A stretch of DNA of 64,000 nucleotides, from positions 682,001 through 746,000 of the forward strand of contig NZ_JAEVLS010000003.1 in NCBI RefSeq assembly GCF_016801985.1, read 5' to 3'. Shown piece by piece: positions 1 through 8,257 of the stretch (position 1 is its first letter; the number at the start of each line of letters is the position of its first letter). Position numbers and translations under genes: made by a program. This stretch comes from Steroidobacter gossypii (lineage in GTDB: Bacteria; Pseudomonadota; Gammaproteobacteria; Steroidobacterales; Steroidobacteraceae). A model generated the notes under the pieces. It saw only the letters and a list, made by a program, of their open reading frames with translations, was not told where the DNA came from and made no database searches.

Positions 1-173
1 ACCATGCCGTGGAGGAGTCCCAAATCAAATCTATTACCTCGGTGTTGACCGTCATGGACGGCCGGGTGGTGTACGGCGCGCAGGACTATCACTCGCTTTC
101 GCCGGCATTGCCCGAGATCCTGCCGACTTGGTCGCCCATCAAACACTACGGCGGCTATCACCAGACTCGGTAA
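1..173 (+). CDS. amidohydrolase family 3 protein, C-terminal end (partial)
   Basis: The window opens inside a reading frame whose first complete codon is at position 3 and which stops with TAA at 171-173. About 56 residues remain. They contain the pattern ITSVLTVMDGRVVYG followed near the end by TWSPIKHYGGY, which is the usual tail of YtcJ-like metal-dependent amidohydrolases: the last beta strands that return to the small composite domain, then a WSP...GGY ending. No catalytic residue lies in this part, so the substrate cannot be judged. The family call rests on this tail pattern alone. Confidence 0.6.
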   Translation, partial: HAVEESQIKSITSVLTVMDGRVVYGAQDYHSLSPALPEILPTWSPIKHYGGYHQTR

Positions 174-830
174 TGTGGCCGGCAGGCGGCGGTAACGCCG
201 AGCCCGTGCGATCCACGCGTCGAATCGATTGCTTGAGCCACAATCAGCCATTGTTTCCACGAGCGGTCCTGGTACATACGGTCGATGACGATTGCGCGAG
301 CGGGATCCAACTGAAAACCCCCGTGCCTATGGTTCGAGTCACCCCAGCATCGTCAAGCATCCACTTCGAGCCGTGAGCGTCATCCCGCTGCGTATTGAGT
401 ACGGCTACCGAGTCCATCCCGAGAAGCACAATCCAGCCTCAGCGCTGAAATGCTTTCGGTTGAGTGGGGCTGCCGGCGCGGCTGAGAAACAGCGGCCTGC
501 GGTGATCCGAAACATCGAACCGTCATTGCGACTTGGTTCGAGCCAGCCCGTCCAATCGCTCGATGGATGCATCGTAGTACGTTGGTAGTTCATTCCTGTT
601 ATAGAAATGAAGCAATCGTATGCTAGCGTGGACGATTCGAGAGGAACTCGAAGCTGGGGCTGGGTGCGGCAAGTGAAAGTTCAGTTTGATGCTGCTGTTC
701 TCGCGGCGCTCGCGTGTAGCACGGCGGTTGCTGATTGCCAAATCGCTCGCTCGGGCGATTTCTCGACGCGGCCACTACCCTGGTCGGTGCCGTAGTTCAG
801 TTCCTGCACCGCCAAGCGGCATAGCGCACT
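174..830. other. gene-free stretch, 657 bp
   Basis: Only short overlapping frames with no recognisable protein features are present between the amidohydrolase end and the glycosyltransferase. I found no tRNA, terminator or convincing promoter. The sequence may be decayed coding DNA, in keeping with the integrase remnant further on, but I could not recognise a parent gene. Confidence 0.4.
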
Positions 831-842
831 GTGCAGGCCAGA

Positions 843-1982
843 ATGTTCAAGGTTACTGCGCCAGATGGCGCTGCGTCGGCTGGTCCGTTGATAGTGCGCT
901 TTGGCGCACTCGGCGACATGGTCATTTTGCTTTCGATGGTGCGAGCGCTGTACGAGCGATGGGGGCGGGCCGTCGATATCGTCTCGAGCGGCTCATGGAA
1001 TCGATTCATCATACAGGGTCAGCCCGGCGTCGGTCGCGTATACCTGATCCGCTCGCGAGCCACGCCATATCTGTTGAGCCTCGATCAATGGCGCCTCTGC
1101 GCGGCACTGCGAGCGCGCGGAACCGGGCCTGTCTGGAACTGCGATGGCGACGCTAGAACGCGCGCACTACTGTCGCATGCCGATGTCCCGGCATCACACA
1201 TCGTTGACGCCGGACGCGTGGGCAGGTTTGCCAATGAACATGAAGTCGATCGATGGCTGCGCTTAGCCGCCATGACGCCTGTGGCGTACGAAGGGCAGTT
1301 GCCTTCTGCGAGCGTGCCTTCACATCTGCGGGTGCCTCCACTGGAGATCAGTGAACAGTGGCGCCGCGATGCGGATGTGTGGCTGAAAGCGAGACGATTG
1401 AACGACAAGCCGATTGTGCTGATTCAGGCGGGCAACAAACGCACCACTAAGTGGTGGCGACCGAGGGATCGGTCCAGCAATTCCAAGTACTGGCCTGAAA
1501 TCAAATGGGCTCAGGTGATCGACGCGCTCGCAGAGATCGAGCCGAACGCCGAATTCGTATTGTGTGGGGTTTCGAGCGAGCATGCGCTCAATCACGCGAT
1601 TGCGAGAAGCGTACGTACCTCGAGATTGCACAATCTCACAGGGGATCTTCCGTTGCCGCGATTGCTTGCCATTCAGCAGCGCGCGCTCGGCATGATTTCC
1701 GTCGATACTGGTCCTGCACACTGCGCGGCCGCCGTGGATTGCCCATTGGTGGTGCTGTTCGGGGCCGCAAATCCAGCAATGTACCTGCCACGCAGCAGGT
1801 ACAGCAGCGTCAAATGTGTGCGCGCGTTCGACGGAGCTGTCCCGTCGATGCGCGCGATAGCGGTCGAGGACGTGCTGAACGCTTGGGTCAGCTTGTCTCG
1901 AAACGAACGGCCGGAAGTTCCCAATCTGCATCAGCTGCAAATCCCGTCCGAAAAGATTGCCGCAGGCAGCGGCCTGCGCTAG
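843..1982 (+). CDS. glycosyltransferase family 9 (heptosyltransferase-like)
   Basis: A protein of about 379 residues. The N-terminus has the GT9 signature IVRFGALGDMVI (about residues 17-28), matching the first Rossmann strand and G-x-GD loop of ADP-heptose:LPS heptosyltransferases. The C-terminal half has VLIQAGNK, NLTGDLPLPRLLAI and SVDTGPAHCAAA, the nucleotide-sugar binding signature of the family. Such enzymes transfer a sugar, classically heptose, in lipopolysaccharide core or cell-surface glycan assembly on the cytoplasmic side of the inner membrane. ATG 843 is chosen because AGG lies 5 bases before it; an in-frame GTG at 831 is possible. It stands alone, away from LPS genes, so its acceptor is unknown. 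Confidence 0.8.
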   Translation: MFKVTAPDGAASAGPLIVRFGALGDMVILLSMVRALYERWGRAVDIVSSGSWNRFIIQGQPGVGRVYLIRSRATPYLLSLDQWRLCAALRARGTGPVWNCDGDARTRALLSHADVPASHIVDAGRVGRFANEHEVDRWLRLAAMTPVAYEGQLPSASVPSHLRVPPLEISEQWRRDADVWLKARRLNDKPIVLIQAGNKRTTKWWRPRDRSSNSKYWPEIKWAQVIDALAEIEPNAEFVLCGVSSEHALNHAIARSVRTSRLHNLTGDLPLPRLLAIQQRALGMISVDTGPAHCAAAVDCPLVVLFGAANPAMYLPRSRYSSVKCVRAFDGAVPSMRAIAVEDVLNAWVSLSRNERPEVPNLHQLQIPSEKIAAGSGLR

Positions 1983-2036
1983 CGGGCGCAGTCGATCGAG
2001 TGTGTGGATGTGACATCCGGCCTGGGGCGAGATAAT

Positions 2037-2228
2037 GTGAAAGCAAATCAAGAAGCGGGTGGACACATCACGACATGGTCCGCTGCTGCGTGGGTCGCTT
2101 TTGGGGTTCTGGCTGTTCTCACTCGGCTCGCCTCTTGGGAGGCCGCGGCGATACTGACTGAGTTGAGAGATTTGCTGGGAGCTACGGGCATTGTGGTGTT
2201 TATCACCGCGGTGTGGTCCTCTCGCTGA
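2037..2228 (+). CDS. possible small membrane protein
   Basis: A frame of about 63 codons starting at GTG 2037, preceded by GGGGCGAGA. The product would have two hydrophobic stretches (around WVAFGVLAVLTRLASW and TGIVVFITAVW) joined by a short polar turn, which would suit a two-span membrane protein. I do not recognise a family. It sits between a glycosyltransferase and an integrase remnant, in sequence that may be degenerate, so it could be a chance frame. Confidence 0.3.
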   Translation: MKANQEAGGHITTWSAAAWVAFGVLAVLTRLASWEAAAILTELRDLLGATGIVVFITAVWSSR

Positions 2229-2250
2229 GCTGCGGAGTCCCGCAGCGGTT

Positions 2251-2517
2251 CGAGGCCGACTGACGTTTGCTCAGGTGCCCAAGAAGTGGCTCGATAGCAA
2301 GGTACGACTGCGCGACTCGACGCGCTCTGACTACCAAACGATGCTCGGCTGCTATCTCCTGCCTTATTTCGGTCCTCGGAAGTAGGAGTCGGTCTCGCGC
2401 TTGGACGTCGAACAATTTCGCGCTGAGAAGACTTCGTTCATTGCTCTGGCGAACAGGCTCGAAGCGCTCGAAGCGCAGCGTGATGTGGCCTGCTCGGCAG
2501 ATCGCGACGAGCGCTGA
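2251..2517 (+). pseudogene. tyrosine integrase remnant (N-terminal core-binding domain)
   Basis: In one frame the sequence reads TFAQVPKKWLDSK, then RDSTRSDYQTMLGCYLLPYFG, then after an in-frame TAG at 2383-2385 continues SRLDVEQFRAEK. This is the SAM-like, core-binding part of phage/island tyrosine recombinases (pattern: helix with W, then STxxDY...L.pyfG, then ...vs.ldveqfra). No start codon, no C-terminal catalytic domain (R...HxxR...Y) and the internal stop all mark it as a broken gene. The frame ends at 2517. It suggests that a mobile element once entered here. Confidence 0.65.
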
Positions 2518-2654
2518 AACGCCCACTGCTGGCACACGTGATGTCATCAGCAATAGATCAAATGTTCTACCACGGAACGAATCACGCGCGTCGCTCGTTG
2601 CTCGGACCGGGAGCGGCGGTTGGGACATTCCTTTTATTTCGGAAGGCTGCAGCC

Positions 2655-3143
2655 ATGCAGAATGAGAGTTCAGATAATTTCGCGCTCGGCCGCACCGACG
2701 AGAACAGCCTGAGCGCAGACGATCCCACTCTCCCTGCGCGAGTACGCGAGCTCATCCGCATAGGAAATGTCGGAATTGCAAAAGAGGACAACGCTGCGCT
2801 TGCGGCGTTCTTCCACCCGCAATTCCGGTTTCACGGACCCAACGGCGAGCTGAACCGCGAACAACTTTGGAATTATTTCGCGGCCTGCCGGGCGGCGTTC
2901 GACGATTTCACCGTGACGCGTCAGGCCGTGGTTTCCGATGGCGGCGATTACCTGGCGACTCGAACGCGCTTCGCGGGAGTCTTCGCCCGCCCATTCACGG
3001 GCCTGCCTGGAGGCGCGCTCCGGCCCAACGGCAAGCGGTTCGAATATCGAGTCATCAACATCTTCCGTTACGCGCCGAATGGCCAGCTTCTGGAGGAATG
3101 GGTGCAGTACGACACGGCGGCCTTCCTCGCCCAATTGCGATGA
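2655..3143 (+). CDS. SnoaL-like / NTF2-fold polyketide-cyclase family protein
   Basis: A protein of about 162 residues starting at ATG 2655, with GGAAGG eight bases upstream. The body has the SnoaL-like pattern: an N-terminal helix (RVRELIRIGNVGIAKED), FFHPQFRFHGPNGELNREQLWNYF, AFDDFTVTRQAVVSDGGDYLATRTRFAG, and the closing strands YRVINIFRYAPNGQLLEEWVQYD. These small cone-shaped proteins carry out diverse isomerase, cyclase and hydrolase reactions or only bind ligands, so no substrate is proposed. It is followed by an alpha/beta hydrolase on the same strand 106 bases later and the pair may be co-transcribed. Confidence 0.7.
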   Translation: MQNESSDNFALGRTDENSLSADDPTLPARVRELIRIGNVGIAKEDNAALAAFFHPQFRFHGPNGELNREQLWNYFAACRAAFDDFTVTRQAVVSDGGDYLATRTRFAGVFARPFTGLPGGALRPNGKRFEYRVINIFRYAPNGQLLEEWVQYDTAAFLAQLR

Positions 3144-3249
3144 GTCGCACCGGCCGAAATCTACAGGATCGAGCAAGTCCGCAGTTGGATTGGGCAAATC
3201 GCACCCCGCGCCTGATGCGTTGCGCAGGGTGAGTCAGGAGGAGCGAGCG

Positions 3250-4173
3250 ATGACCCCCACGCAGATCAACGATACGCTGCAAGCGATTGCCGATGGATTT
3301 CGGGTCTGGCCACGCGCGCCGATTATGCATCGGCCGGATGAGGAGGGGATGGAGTACGAGGATGTGACCTTCCCGTCACAGGACGGCGTACCGCTGGAGG
3401 GCTGGTTCATTCCGGCCCCGGGTTCGGAAAAGATCATCATCGCCAATCATCCGCGCTGGTTCAGCCGCTCCGGTCTGCCTTCGCATCTGGAGCCCTGGAA
3501 ATCTTTCGCCGGAGCCACGGGCAATGACTTCGAAGTCAACTTCGTGCCCGACTACAAGATTCTGCACCAGGCAGGTTACAACGTCCTCGCGTACGATTTG
3601 CGCAACTTCGGCCAGAGCGGGGCCGCGAACGGCGGCATCTTCACTGTGGGCAGATTCGAATCGCGTGACGTGATCGGTTCGCTCAGCTATGTCCGCGCCC
3701 GGCCTGATACTCGCAACATGAGGATCGGCCTGTTCAGCCGCTGCGTCGGCTGTAACGCGACGATGTTCGCGATGGCTCGATGCCCCGAGGTGTTCGGAGA
3801 TGTTCGATGCATGGTGTCTCCGCAGCCACTATCGAGTCGCGTGGCGCTCGAGCGTGCACTGGAGCGCTTGAACATTCCGGCGCACCACATTGCCGATCTC
3901 GAGCAACGTATCCGGCTTCACACCAGCTTCCGGCTGGACGATTTCTCACCCATCCCTTGGGCCAGGAGCGTCCGCATCCCGACTCTTCTCTATCAGGTGA
4001 GGGACGACGTCTATACCCGTCCCGAGGATATACAGGCCATGTTCGACAACATTCCGATCGCAGAGAAGGAGTTGTTGTGGATCGAGGGGACCACGCGGCG
4101 CTGGGACGGATACACCTACTTCCAAAGAAACCCTGGCCCCATGCTCGATTGGTTCCGCTCGTACATGAGCTAG
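3250..4173 (+). CDS. alpha/beta hydrolase-fold protein with predicted Cys nucleophile
   Basis: A protein of 307 residues from ATG 3250, preceded by AGGAGGAGCG. Fold landmarks are DGVPLEGWFIPAP (first strands), NVLAYDLRNFGQSG (strand beta4 and following loop), then the nucleophile-elbow region GLFSRCVGCNATM, and PTLLYQVRDDVYTRPEDIQ, where the acid Asp is expected. The elbow has Cys where most family members have Ser, and no GxSxG is present. The C-terminal WIEGTTRRWDGYTYF lacks an obvious catalytic His at the usual place. It may be a dienelactone-hydrolase-like enzyme or a non-hydrolytic member. It has no signal peptide, so it should be cytoplasmic. Confidence 0.7.
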   Translation: MTPTQINDTLQAIADGFRVWPRAPIMHRPDEEGMEYEDVTFPSQDGVPLEGWFIPAPGSEKIIIANHPRWFSRSGLPSHLEPWKSFAGATGNDFEVNFVPDYKILHQAGYNVLAYDLRNFGQSGAANGGIFTVGRFESRDVIGSLSYVRARPDTRNMRIGLFSRCVGCNATMFAMARCPEVFGDVRCMVSPQPLSSRVALERALERLNIPAHHIADLEQRIRLHTSFRLDDFSPIPWARSVRIPTLLYQVRDDVYTRPEDIQAMFDNIPIAEKELLWIEGTTRRWDGYTYFQRNPGPMLDWFRSYMS

Positions 4174-4232
4174 CGCGCACGTGCACCGATGAATGGGATA
4201 TCCCGCTGTCCCTGCCGAGCCGGCAGAAACAG

Positions 4233-4257
4233 AAAAGCCCCCGCAAGGGGGGCTTTG
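4233..4257 (-). terminator. rho-independent terminator after tRNA-Ser
   Basis: Inverted repeat of AAAGCCCCC and GGGGGGCTTT around a short CGCAA loop. Read on the minus strand it is a GC stem followed by TTTTCTGTTT, directly downstream of the tRNA-Ser 3' end. It could also act on the plus strand for the hydrolase gene. Confidence 0.75.
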
Positions 4258-4262
4258 TGTTC

Positions 4263-4354
4263 TGGCGGAGAGACAGGGATTCGAACCCTGGAACACCTGT
4301 GAGGATGTTACTGGAATTCCAGTCCAGCGCCTTCGACCACTCGGCCATCTCTCC
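4263..4354 (-). tRNA. tRNA-Ser (anticodon GGA)
   Basis: Read on the minus strand the gene begins GGAGAGATGGCCGAG and ends CTGTCTCTCCGCCA, with CCA encoded (plus-strand TGG at 4263-4265). The anticodon arm is CTGGA-CTGGAAT-TCCAG, giving anticodon GGA, which decodes UCC/UCU. A long variable arm (AACATCCTCACAGGTGTT) is typical of class II tRNA-Ser. The T loop GGGTTCGAATCCC is canonical. Total length is 92 bases. The 3' end faces the accessory region at 1-4.2 kb. Confidence 0.96.
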
Positions 4355-4420
4355 GTAAGGCGCGAAGGTTACACGTCGATGCCGATCTCTGGCAAACGAC
4401 GCAGCACCCAAAACCAGAAA

Positions 4421-5299
4421 TCAGGCGAACGCGATCCCCGCCGACTGCATGGCTTCCAGGATCGGGCCCTGGTGCTGATGGGACAGCGGCACCAGCGGCA
4501 GGCGGACGGCGTCGGCGATCAGGCCGAGGCGGGCGGCGGCCCACTTGACGGGGATGGGGTTGCTCTCCAGGAACATGGCCTTGTGCAAGGGTTGCAGCTT
4601 CATGTCCAGTTTCCGGGCTTCCTCGCGCTTGCCGGCGAGGGCGGCGTCCATCACGGCGCGGACCTGGCGCGGCGCGATGTTGGCGGTCACCGAGACCACG
4701 CCCTGGAAGCCGGCGAGCACCGCCTCGCAGGCCAGGTCGTCGTCGCCCGAGAACAGCGCCAGCCGACCGCCGACACGATTGAGCAGCTCGCGGTTGCGCT
4801 CCAGCGAGCACGCTTCCTTGAGGCCGACGATGTTCGGGAATTCGGTCAGTCGCTGCACCGTTTCCGGCTTCATGTCGACCACGGTGCGGCCGGGCACGTT
4901 GTACAGGAAGATGGGCACGTCCACTGCCTGAGCGATGGCCCTGAAATGCTGATACAAGCCTTCCTGGGTGGGCTTGTTGTAGTAGGGCACGACCGAGAGG
5001 CAGGCATCCACGCCCACCTCCTTCGCCAGCCGGGTGAGCTCGATGGCCTCGCGGGTGGAGTTGGCGCCGGTGCCGGCGATCACGGGGATGCGGCGGGCGG
5101 AGCGCTCGACGACGCGTTTCACCACGCCGATGTGCTCTTCCACGCTCAGCGTCGGCGATTCGCCGGTGGTGCCGACGGCGACGATGGCGTTGGTGCCGTT
5201 CGACACATGGAAGTCGACCAGACGGTCCAGGGCGCTGTGATCCACAGTGCCATCCGCCTGCATCGGCGTAACGAGCGCCACGATGCTGCCGCTAAACAT
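4421..5299 (-). CDS. dapA: 4-hydroxy-tetrahydrodipicolinate synthase
   Basis: Condenses pyruvate with aspartate semialdehyde, the first committed step of the diaminopimelate/lysine pathway, in the cytoplasm. The protein of 292 residues is a complete TIM barrel. GTTGES holds the proton-relay Thr44 and Thr45, YYNKPTQEG the catalytic Tyr, NVPGRT the substrate-binding Arg, and GLKEACS the Schiff-base Lys. The start is placed at the second of two in-frame ATGs (5299): GAGG lies six bases before it, and MFSGSIVA matches the enterobacterial start MFTGSIVA. It diverges from gcvR/bcp, the same neighbourhood as in Escherichia coli. Regulation is not visible, although the gap to gcvR should hold both promoters. 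Confidence 0.95.
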   Translation of the reverse strand: MFSGSIVALVTPMQADGTVDHSALDRLVDFHVSNGTNAIVAVGTTGESPTLSVEEHIGVVKRVVERSARRIPVIAGTGANSTREAIELTRLAKEVGVDACLSVVPYYNKPTQEGLYQHFRAIAQAVDVPIFLYNVPGRTVVDMKPETVQRLTEFPNIVGLKEACSLERNRELLNRVGGRLALFSGDDDLACEAVLAGFQGVVSVTANIAPRQVRAVMDAALAGKREEARKLDMKLQPLHKAMFLESNPIPVKWAAARLGLIADAVRLPLVPLSHQHQGPILEAMQSAGIAFA

Positions 5300-5461
5300 G
5301 GTCATCCTCGAAGGGGAAGGCCCGGGATCCTATCAAAGTTAACGGCATTTACGCACGTAATGCGCCGACCCTGGGGCGAGCGGCCCGGGTTGGAATTCGC
5401 GTTCCGACAGCCGCGCCCCTGCGTGTAAACTGTCGGCCCGTCAGCAGTCATCAAGGCAGCG

Positions 5462-5989
5462 ATGCAGTTCATCGTCATCTCCGCGCTCGGCAGCGACCGC
5501 ACCGGTCTGGTCTACGACCTGACCCGCGTGGTGCTCGACTGCTCGGGCAACATCATCGACAGCCGCATGAGCTCCTTCGGCAGCGAGTTCGCCATGCTGT
5601 TGCTGGTTTCGGGCAACTGGCACACGCTCGCCAAGCTCGAAACCGAGCTGAAAAAGCTCAGCGACTCCTCCGGCGTCACCATCGGTCTGCGGCGCACCGA
5701 CCAGCGCCCGCCCCGCAAGGATGTCGTGACCTATTCGGTCGATGTGGTCTGTCTGGATCAGCCCGGCATCGTGCACAACCTGGCCGGATTTTTCAGCGCG
5801 CGCGGCATCGATATCGCCGAGCTGAACACCCGCAGCTATGCCGCCGCGCATACCGGCGCGCCAATGTTTTCCGTACAGATGGTGGTGCACATCCCTGGCA
5901 AGATTCACATCGCAGCGCTGCGCGAGGAGTTCATGGATCTGTGCGATCAGCTGAACCTCGACGCCATTCTCGAACCCGTGAAGTCCTGA
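5462..5989 (+). CDS. gcvR: glycine cleavage system regulator GcvR-like, two ACT domains
   Basis: A protein of 175 residues built of two ACT domains. The first starts MQFIVISALGSDRTGLVYDLTRVV and the second SVDVVCLDQPGIVHNLAGFF (about residue 95 on), each with the Gly-Ile/Leu-Val turn that binds amino acids. In E. coli GcvR binds glycine and holds GcvA in its repressing form. Place and order (divergent from dapA, just before bcp) are those of enterobacterial gcvR. ATG 5462 follows AAGGCAGCG. Whether a GcvA partner exists in this genome cannot be seen here. Confidence 0.85.
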   Translation: MQFIVISALGSDRTGLVYDLTRVVLDCSGNIIDSRMSSFGSEFAMLLLVSGNWHTLAKLETELKKLSDSSGVTIGLRRTDQRPPRKDVVTYSVDVVCLDQPGIVHNLAGFFSARGIDIAELNTRSYAAAHTGAPMFSVQMVVHIPGKIHIAALREEFMDLCDQLNLDAILEPVKS

Positions 5990-5992
5990 AGA

Positions 5993-6604
5993 ATGCCCGG
6001 ATCAAAAGCGTCCGCCGCCGCGAGAAAGACGGTCACCAAAGCGCCCTCGAAGAAGGCTGCCGCGAGCAAGGCCCGCGCGAGTACGGCCCCTTCGAGTACG
6101 GCAAAGAACGCGAAGGCGCCGGTGAGCAAACCAAGCGGCGGCAAAGTCGCCGTGGGCAAGAAAGTACCGGCGTTCTCCAGCCTGATCACCGGCGGCGGCT
6201 CGTGGAAGGCGAGCGAGGCGGCCGGCAAGAACGTCGTTCTCTATTTCTACCCTCGGGACAACACCCCGGGTTGCACGACCGAGGGCGAGGCGTTTCGCGA
6301 TCTCGCTGCGCAATTCAACAAGGCGAACACGATGATCCTCGGCGTGTCCACCGACAGCATCGCCTCGCACGAGAAGTTCAAGGCCAAGTATCGATTTCCC
6401 TTCGAGCTGCTCTCCGATGAAGAGCAGGCGCTGTGCCAGCTGTTCGACGTCATCAAGGAAAAGAGTTTGTACGGCCGCAAGTTCATGGGCGTGGAGCGCA
6501 GCACGTTTCTGATCGATGCGAGCGGCGTGCTGCGCCAGGAATGGCGCAAGGTGAAAGTGCCTGGCCACGCCGAGGCCGTGCTCGCTGCGGCTCGCGCGCT
6601 GTGA
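5993..6604 (+). CDS. bcp: thiol peroxidase, BCP/PrxQ family, with basic N-terminal extension
   Basis: Reduces hydroperoxides with a peroxidatic Cys. The 203-residue product has the AhpC/TSA thioredoxin fold with NVVLYFYPRDNTPGCTTEGEAF, where PGCT holds the peroxidatic Cys. The position five residues later, which is Cys in 2-Cys E. coli BCP, is not Cys here; a Cys in ALCQLFDV is the only other candidate. Residues 1-50 are a low-complexity Ala/Lys/Ser/Pro stretch like bacterial histone H1 tails, absent from the usual protein of about 155 residues. ATG 5993 lies three bases after the gcvR stop, so the two genes are almost certainly co-transcribed. The extension is not cleavable-signal-like. Confidence 0.88.
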   Translation: MPGSKASAAARKTVTKAPSKKAAASKARASTAPSSTAKNAKAPVSKPSGGKVAVGKKVPAFSSLITGGGSWKASEAAGKNVVLYFYPRDNTPGCTTEGEAFRDLAAQFNKANTMILGVSTDSIASHEKFKAKYRFPFELLSDEEQALCQLFDVIKEKSLYGRKFMGVERSTFLIDASGVLRQEWRKVKVPGHAEAVLAAARAL

Positions 6605-6665
6605 TTCGCCTGTAACAGGCTTCCCGCAATCTGCCTCGACTCCCACAGGAGTGTCGACACCTCTC

Positions 6666-8126
6666 ATGACCAGAGCCGAATCGAGCGAATCCAAAGCCGG
6701 CGACAAGCGTACTCGCGCTGGCAAGCGCGGGCCGCATCGCATCTTCGTGCTGGACACCAACGTCCTGATGCACGATCCCACCGCGATCTTCCGCTTCGAC
6801 GAGCACGACGTGTACATCCCGATGATCGTGCTCGAAGAGCTCGATGCGGGCAAGAAAGGTCTGTCGGAAGCGGCGCGCAACGTGCGCCAGGTGAGCCGCT
6901 TTCTCGATGAGTTGATGGCGGGCGCCGGCAAGGCGAGCATCGACTCGGGGCTCGAGCTGCCCTCCGGCAAGTACATCAACGGCCAGAAGAAGCAGGTCGC
7001 CGGTCGCCTGTTCTTTCAGACCAAGGTGCTGAGCAGCGGCCTGCCGGACACGCTGCCTGGCCATGGCGCGGACAACGCCATTCTCGGCCAGGCGCTGGCC
7101 CTGCAGAAGGAACATTCCGACTCGCGCGTGACGTTGGTGTCCAAAGACATCAACCTGCGCATCAAGGCGTCCATCATCGGCGTCCACGCCGAGGATTACT
7201 ACAACGACAAGACCATCGAAGACGCCGACCTGCTGTACACCGGGCTGCAGGAGCTGCCGCCCAACTTCTGGGAGAAGCATGGCAAGAACATGCATTCCTG
7301 GCAGGAACAGGCGCGCACGTTCTATCGCGTGCACGGCCCGATGGTGCGCGACTGGCACGTCAACCAGTTCCTGTATCAGCAGGACGCGAACGGGCTCGAA
7401 GCGCTGGTCCGCAAGATCGATGGCAACGAGGCGACGCTCGAGCTGGTGCGCGACTATCGTCACGAGCGGCACAGCATCTGGGGCATCAACGCGCGCAATC
7501 GCGAGCAGAACTTTGCGTTGAACCTGCTGCTCGATCCGGAGATCGATTTCGTCACCATCCTTGGCCCAGCCGGTACGGGCAAGACTTTGCTCACGCTGGC
7601 GGCGGGCCTGGCGCAGACGCTCGAGAGCAATCGTTACAGCGAGATCATCATGACGCGCGTGACGATCCCGCTCGGTGAGGACATTGGCTTTCTGCCCGGC
7701 ACCGAAGAAGAGAAGATGGAGCCGTGGATGGGCGCGCTCATGGACAACCTCGAGGTGCTCACGCAAAGTCAGGAGGGCGGTAACTGGGGCAGGGCGGCGA
7801 CCAACGATCTGCTGCGCAATCGGATCAAGATCCGCTCGCTGAATTTCATGCGCGGGCGCACGTTCCTGAATCGATTCCTGATCCTGGACGAGGCGCAGAA
7901 CCTCACCGCCAAACAGATGAAGGCGCTGGTGACGCGGTCCGGTCCGGGCACCAAAGTGGTCTGCCTCGGCAACATCGCGCAGATCGATACGCCGTACTTG
8001 ACCGAGACCACGTCCGGCCTGACCTACGTCGTCAATCGTTTCCGCGATTGGCCGCATGCCGGTCACATCACGCTGATGCGCGGCGAGCGCTCGCGCCTGG
8101 CCGATTACGCGTCCGAGATTTTGTAA
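6666..8126 (+). CDS. PIN domain-PhoH ATPase fusion (PhoH2/YlaK type)
   Basis: A protein of about 486 residues. After a basic leader it has a PIN ribonuclease-like domain ([12 protein letters not shown], with acidic residues in [12 protein letters not shown] and [15 protein letters not shown] further on). A PhoH-type P-loop ATPase domain begins near residue 285, with Walker [12 protein letters not shown] and Walker [10 protein letters not shown], and ends with ARG-rich [15 protein letters not shown]-PhoH fusions are reported to be sequence-specific RNA helicase/RNase proteins in mycobacteria. The start is uncertain: AGGAG overlaps an in-frame GTG at 6651 and is 14 bases before ATG 6666. A terminator follows the gene. 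Confidence 0.88.
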   Translation: MTRAESSESKAGDKRTRAGKRGPHRIFVLDTNVLMHDPTAIFRFDEHDVYIPMIVLEELDAGKKGLSEAARNVRQVSRFLDELMAGAGKASIDSGLELPSGKYINGQKKQVAGRLFFQTKVLSSGLPDTLPGHGADNAILGQALALQKEHSDSRVTLVSKDINLRIKASIIGVHAEDYYNDKTIEDADLLYTGLQELPPNFWEKHGKNMHSWQEQARTFYRVHGPMVRDWHVNQFLYQQDANGLEALVRKIDGNEATLELVRDYRHERHSIWGINARNREQNFALNLLLDPEIDFVTILGPAGTGKTLLTLAAGLAQTLESNRYSEIIMTRVTIPLGEDIGFLPGTEEEKMEPWMGALMDNLEVLTQSQEGGNWGRAATNDLLRNRIKIRSLNFMRGRTFLNRFLILDEAQNLTAKQMKALVTRSGPGTKVVCLGNIAQIDTPYLTETTSGLTYVVNRFRDWPHAGHITLMRGERSRLADYASEIL

Positions 8127-8181
8127 CCCTCGCGCCGGCCTCCAGCCCGGCGATGAGCGCTGATTGGAACTGGAATGTCGC

Positions 8182-8210
8182 GCCGGCCCGCAGGGCCGGC
8201 ATCATTTTTT
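8182..8210 (+). terminator. rho-independent terminator after the PIN-PhoH gene
   Basis: An eight-base-pair stem GCCGGCCC/GGGCCGGC with a three-base loop GCA is followed by ATCATTTTTT. It separates the PhoH gene from queF. A near copy of the stem (GGCCGGCCCGCAGGGCC) occurs again at about 8222-8239, without a T tract, between the terminator and the queF start. Confidence 0.85.
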
Positions 8211-8257
8211 ACTACTTCTCCAGGCCGGCCCGCAGGGCCCCGCCTGGAAGCTCAGAG

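Noticed and set aside
320-352. tRNA-like GGTTCGAGTCACC string
   Set aside because: The flanking bases do not form a T stem or acceptor stem, so it is no tRNA or attachment-site copy.
4193-5428. Long plus-strand frame opposite dapA
   Set aside because: Mirror of dapA codon bias and of the tRNA gene; no protein features, and dapA with all catalytic residues is on the other strand.
8222-8241. Second terminator before queF
   Set aside because: It repeats the stem sequence of the terminator at 8182 but has no T tract and imperfect pairing.
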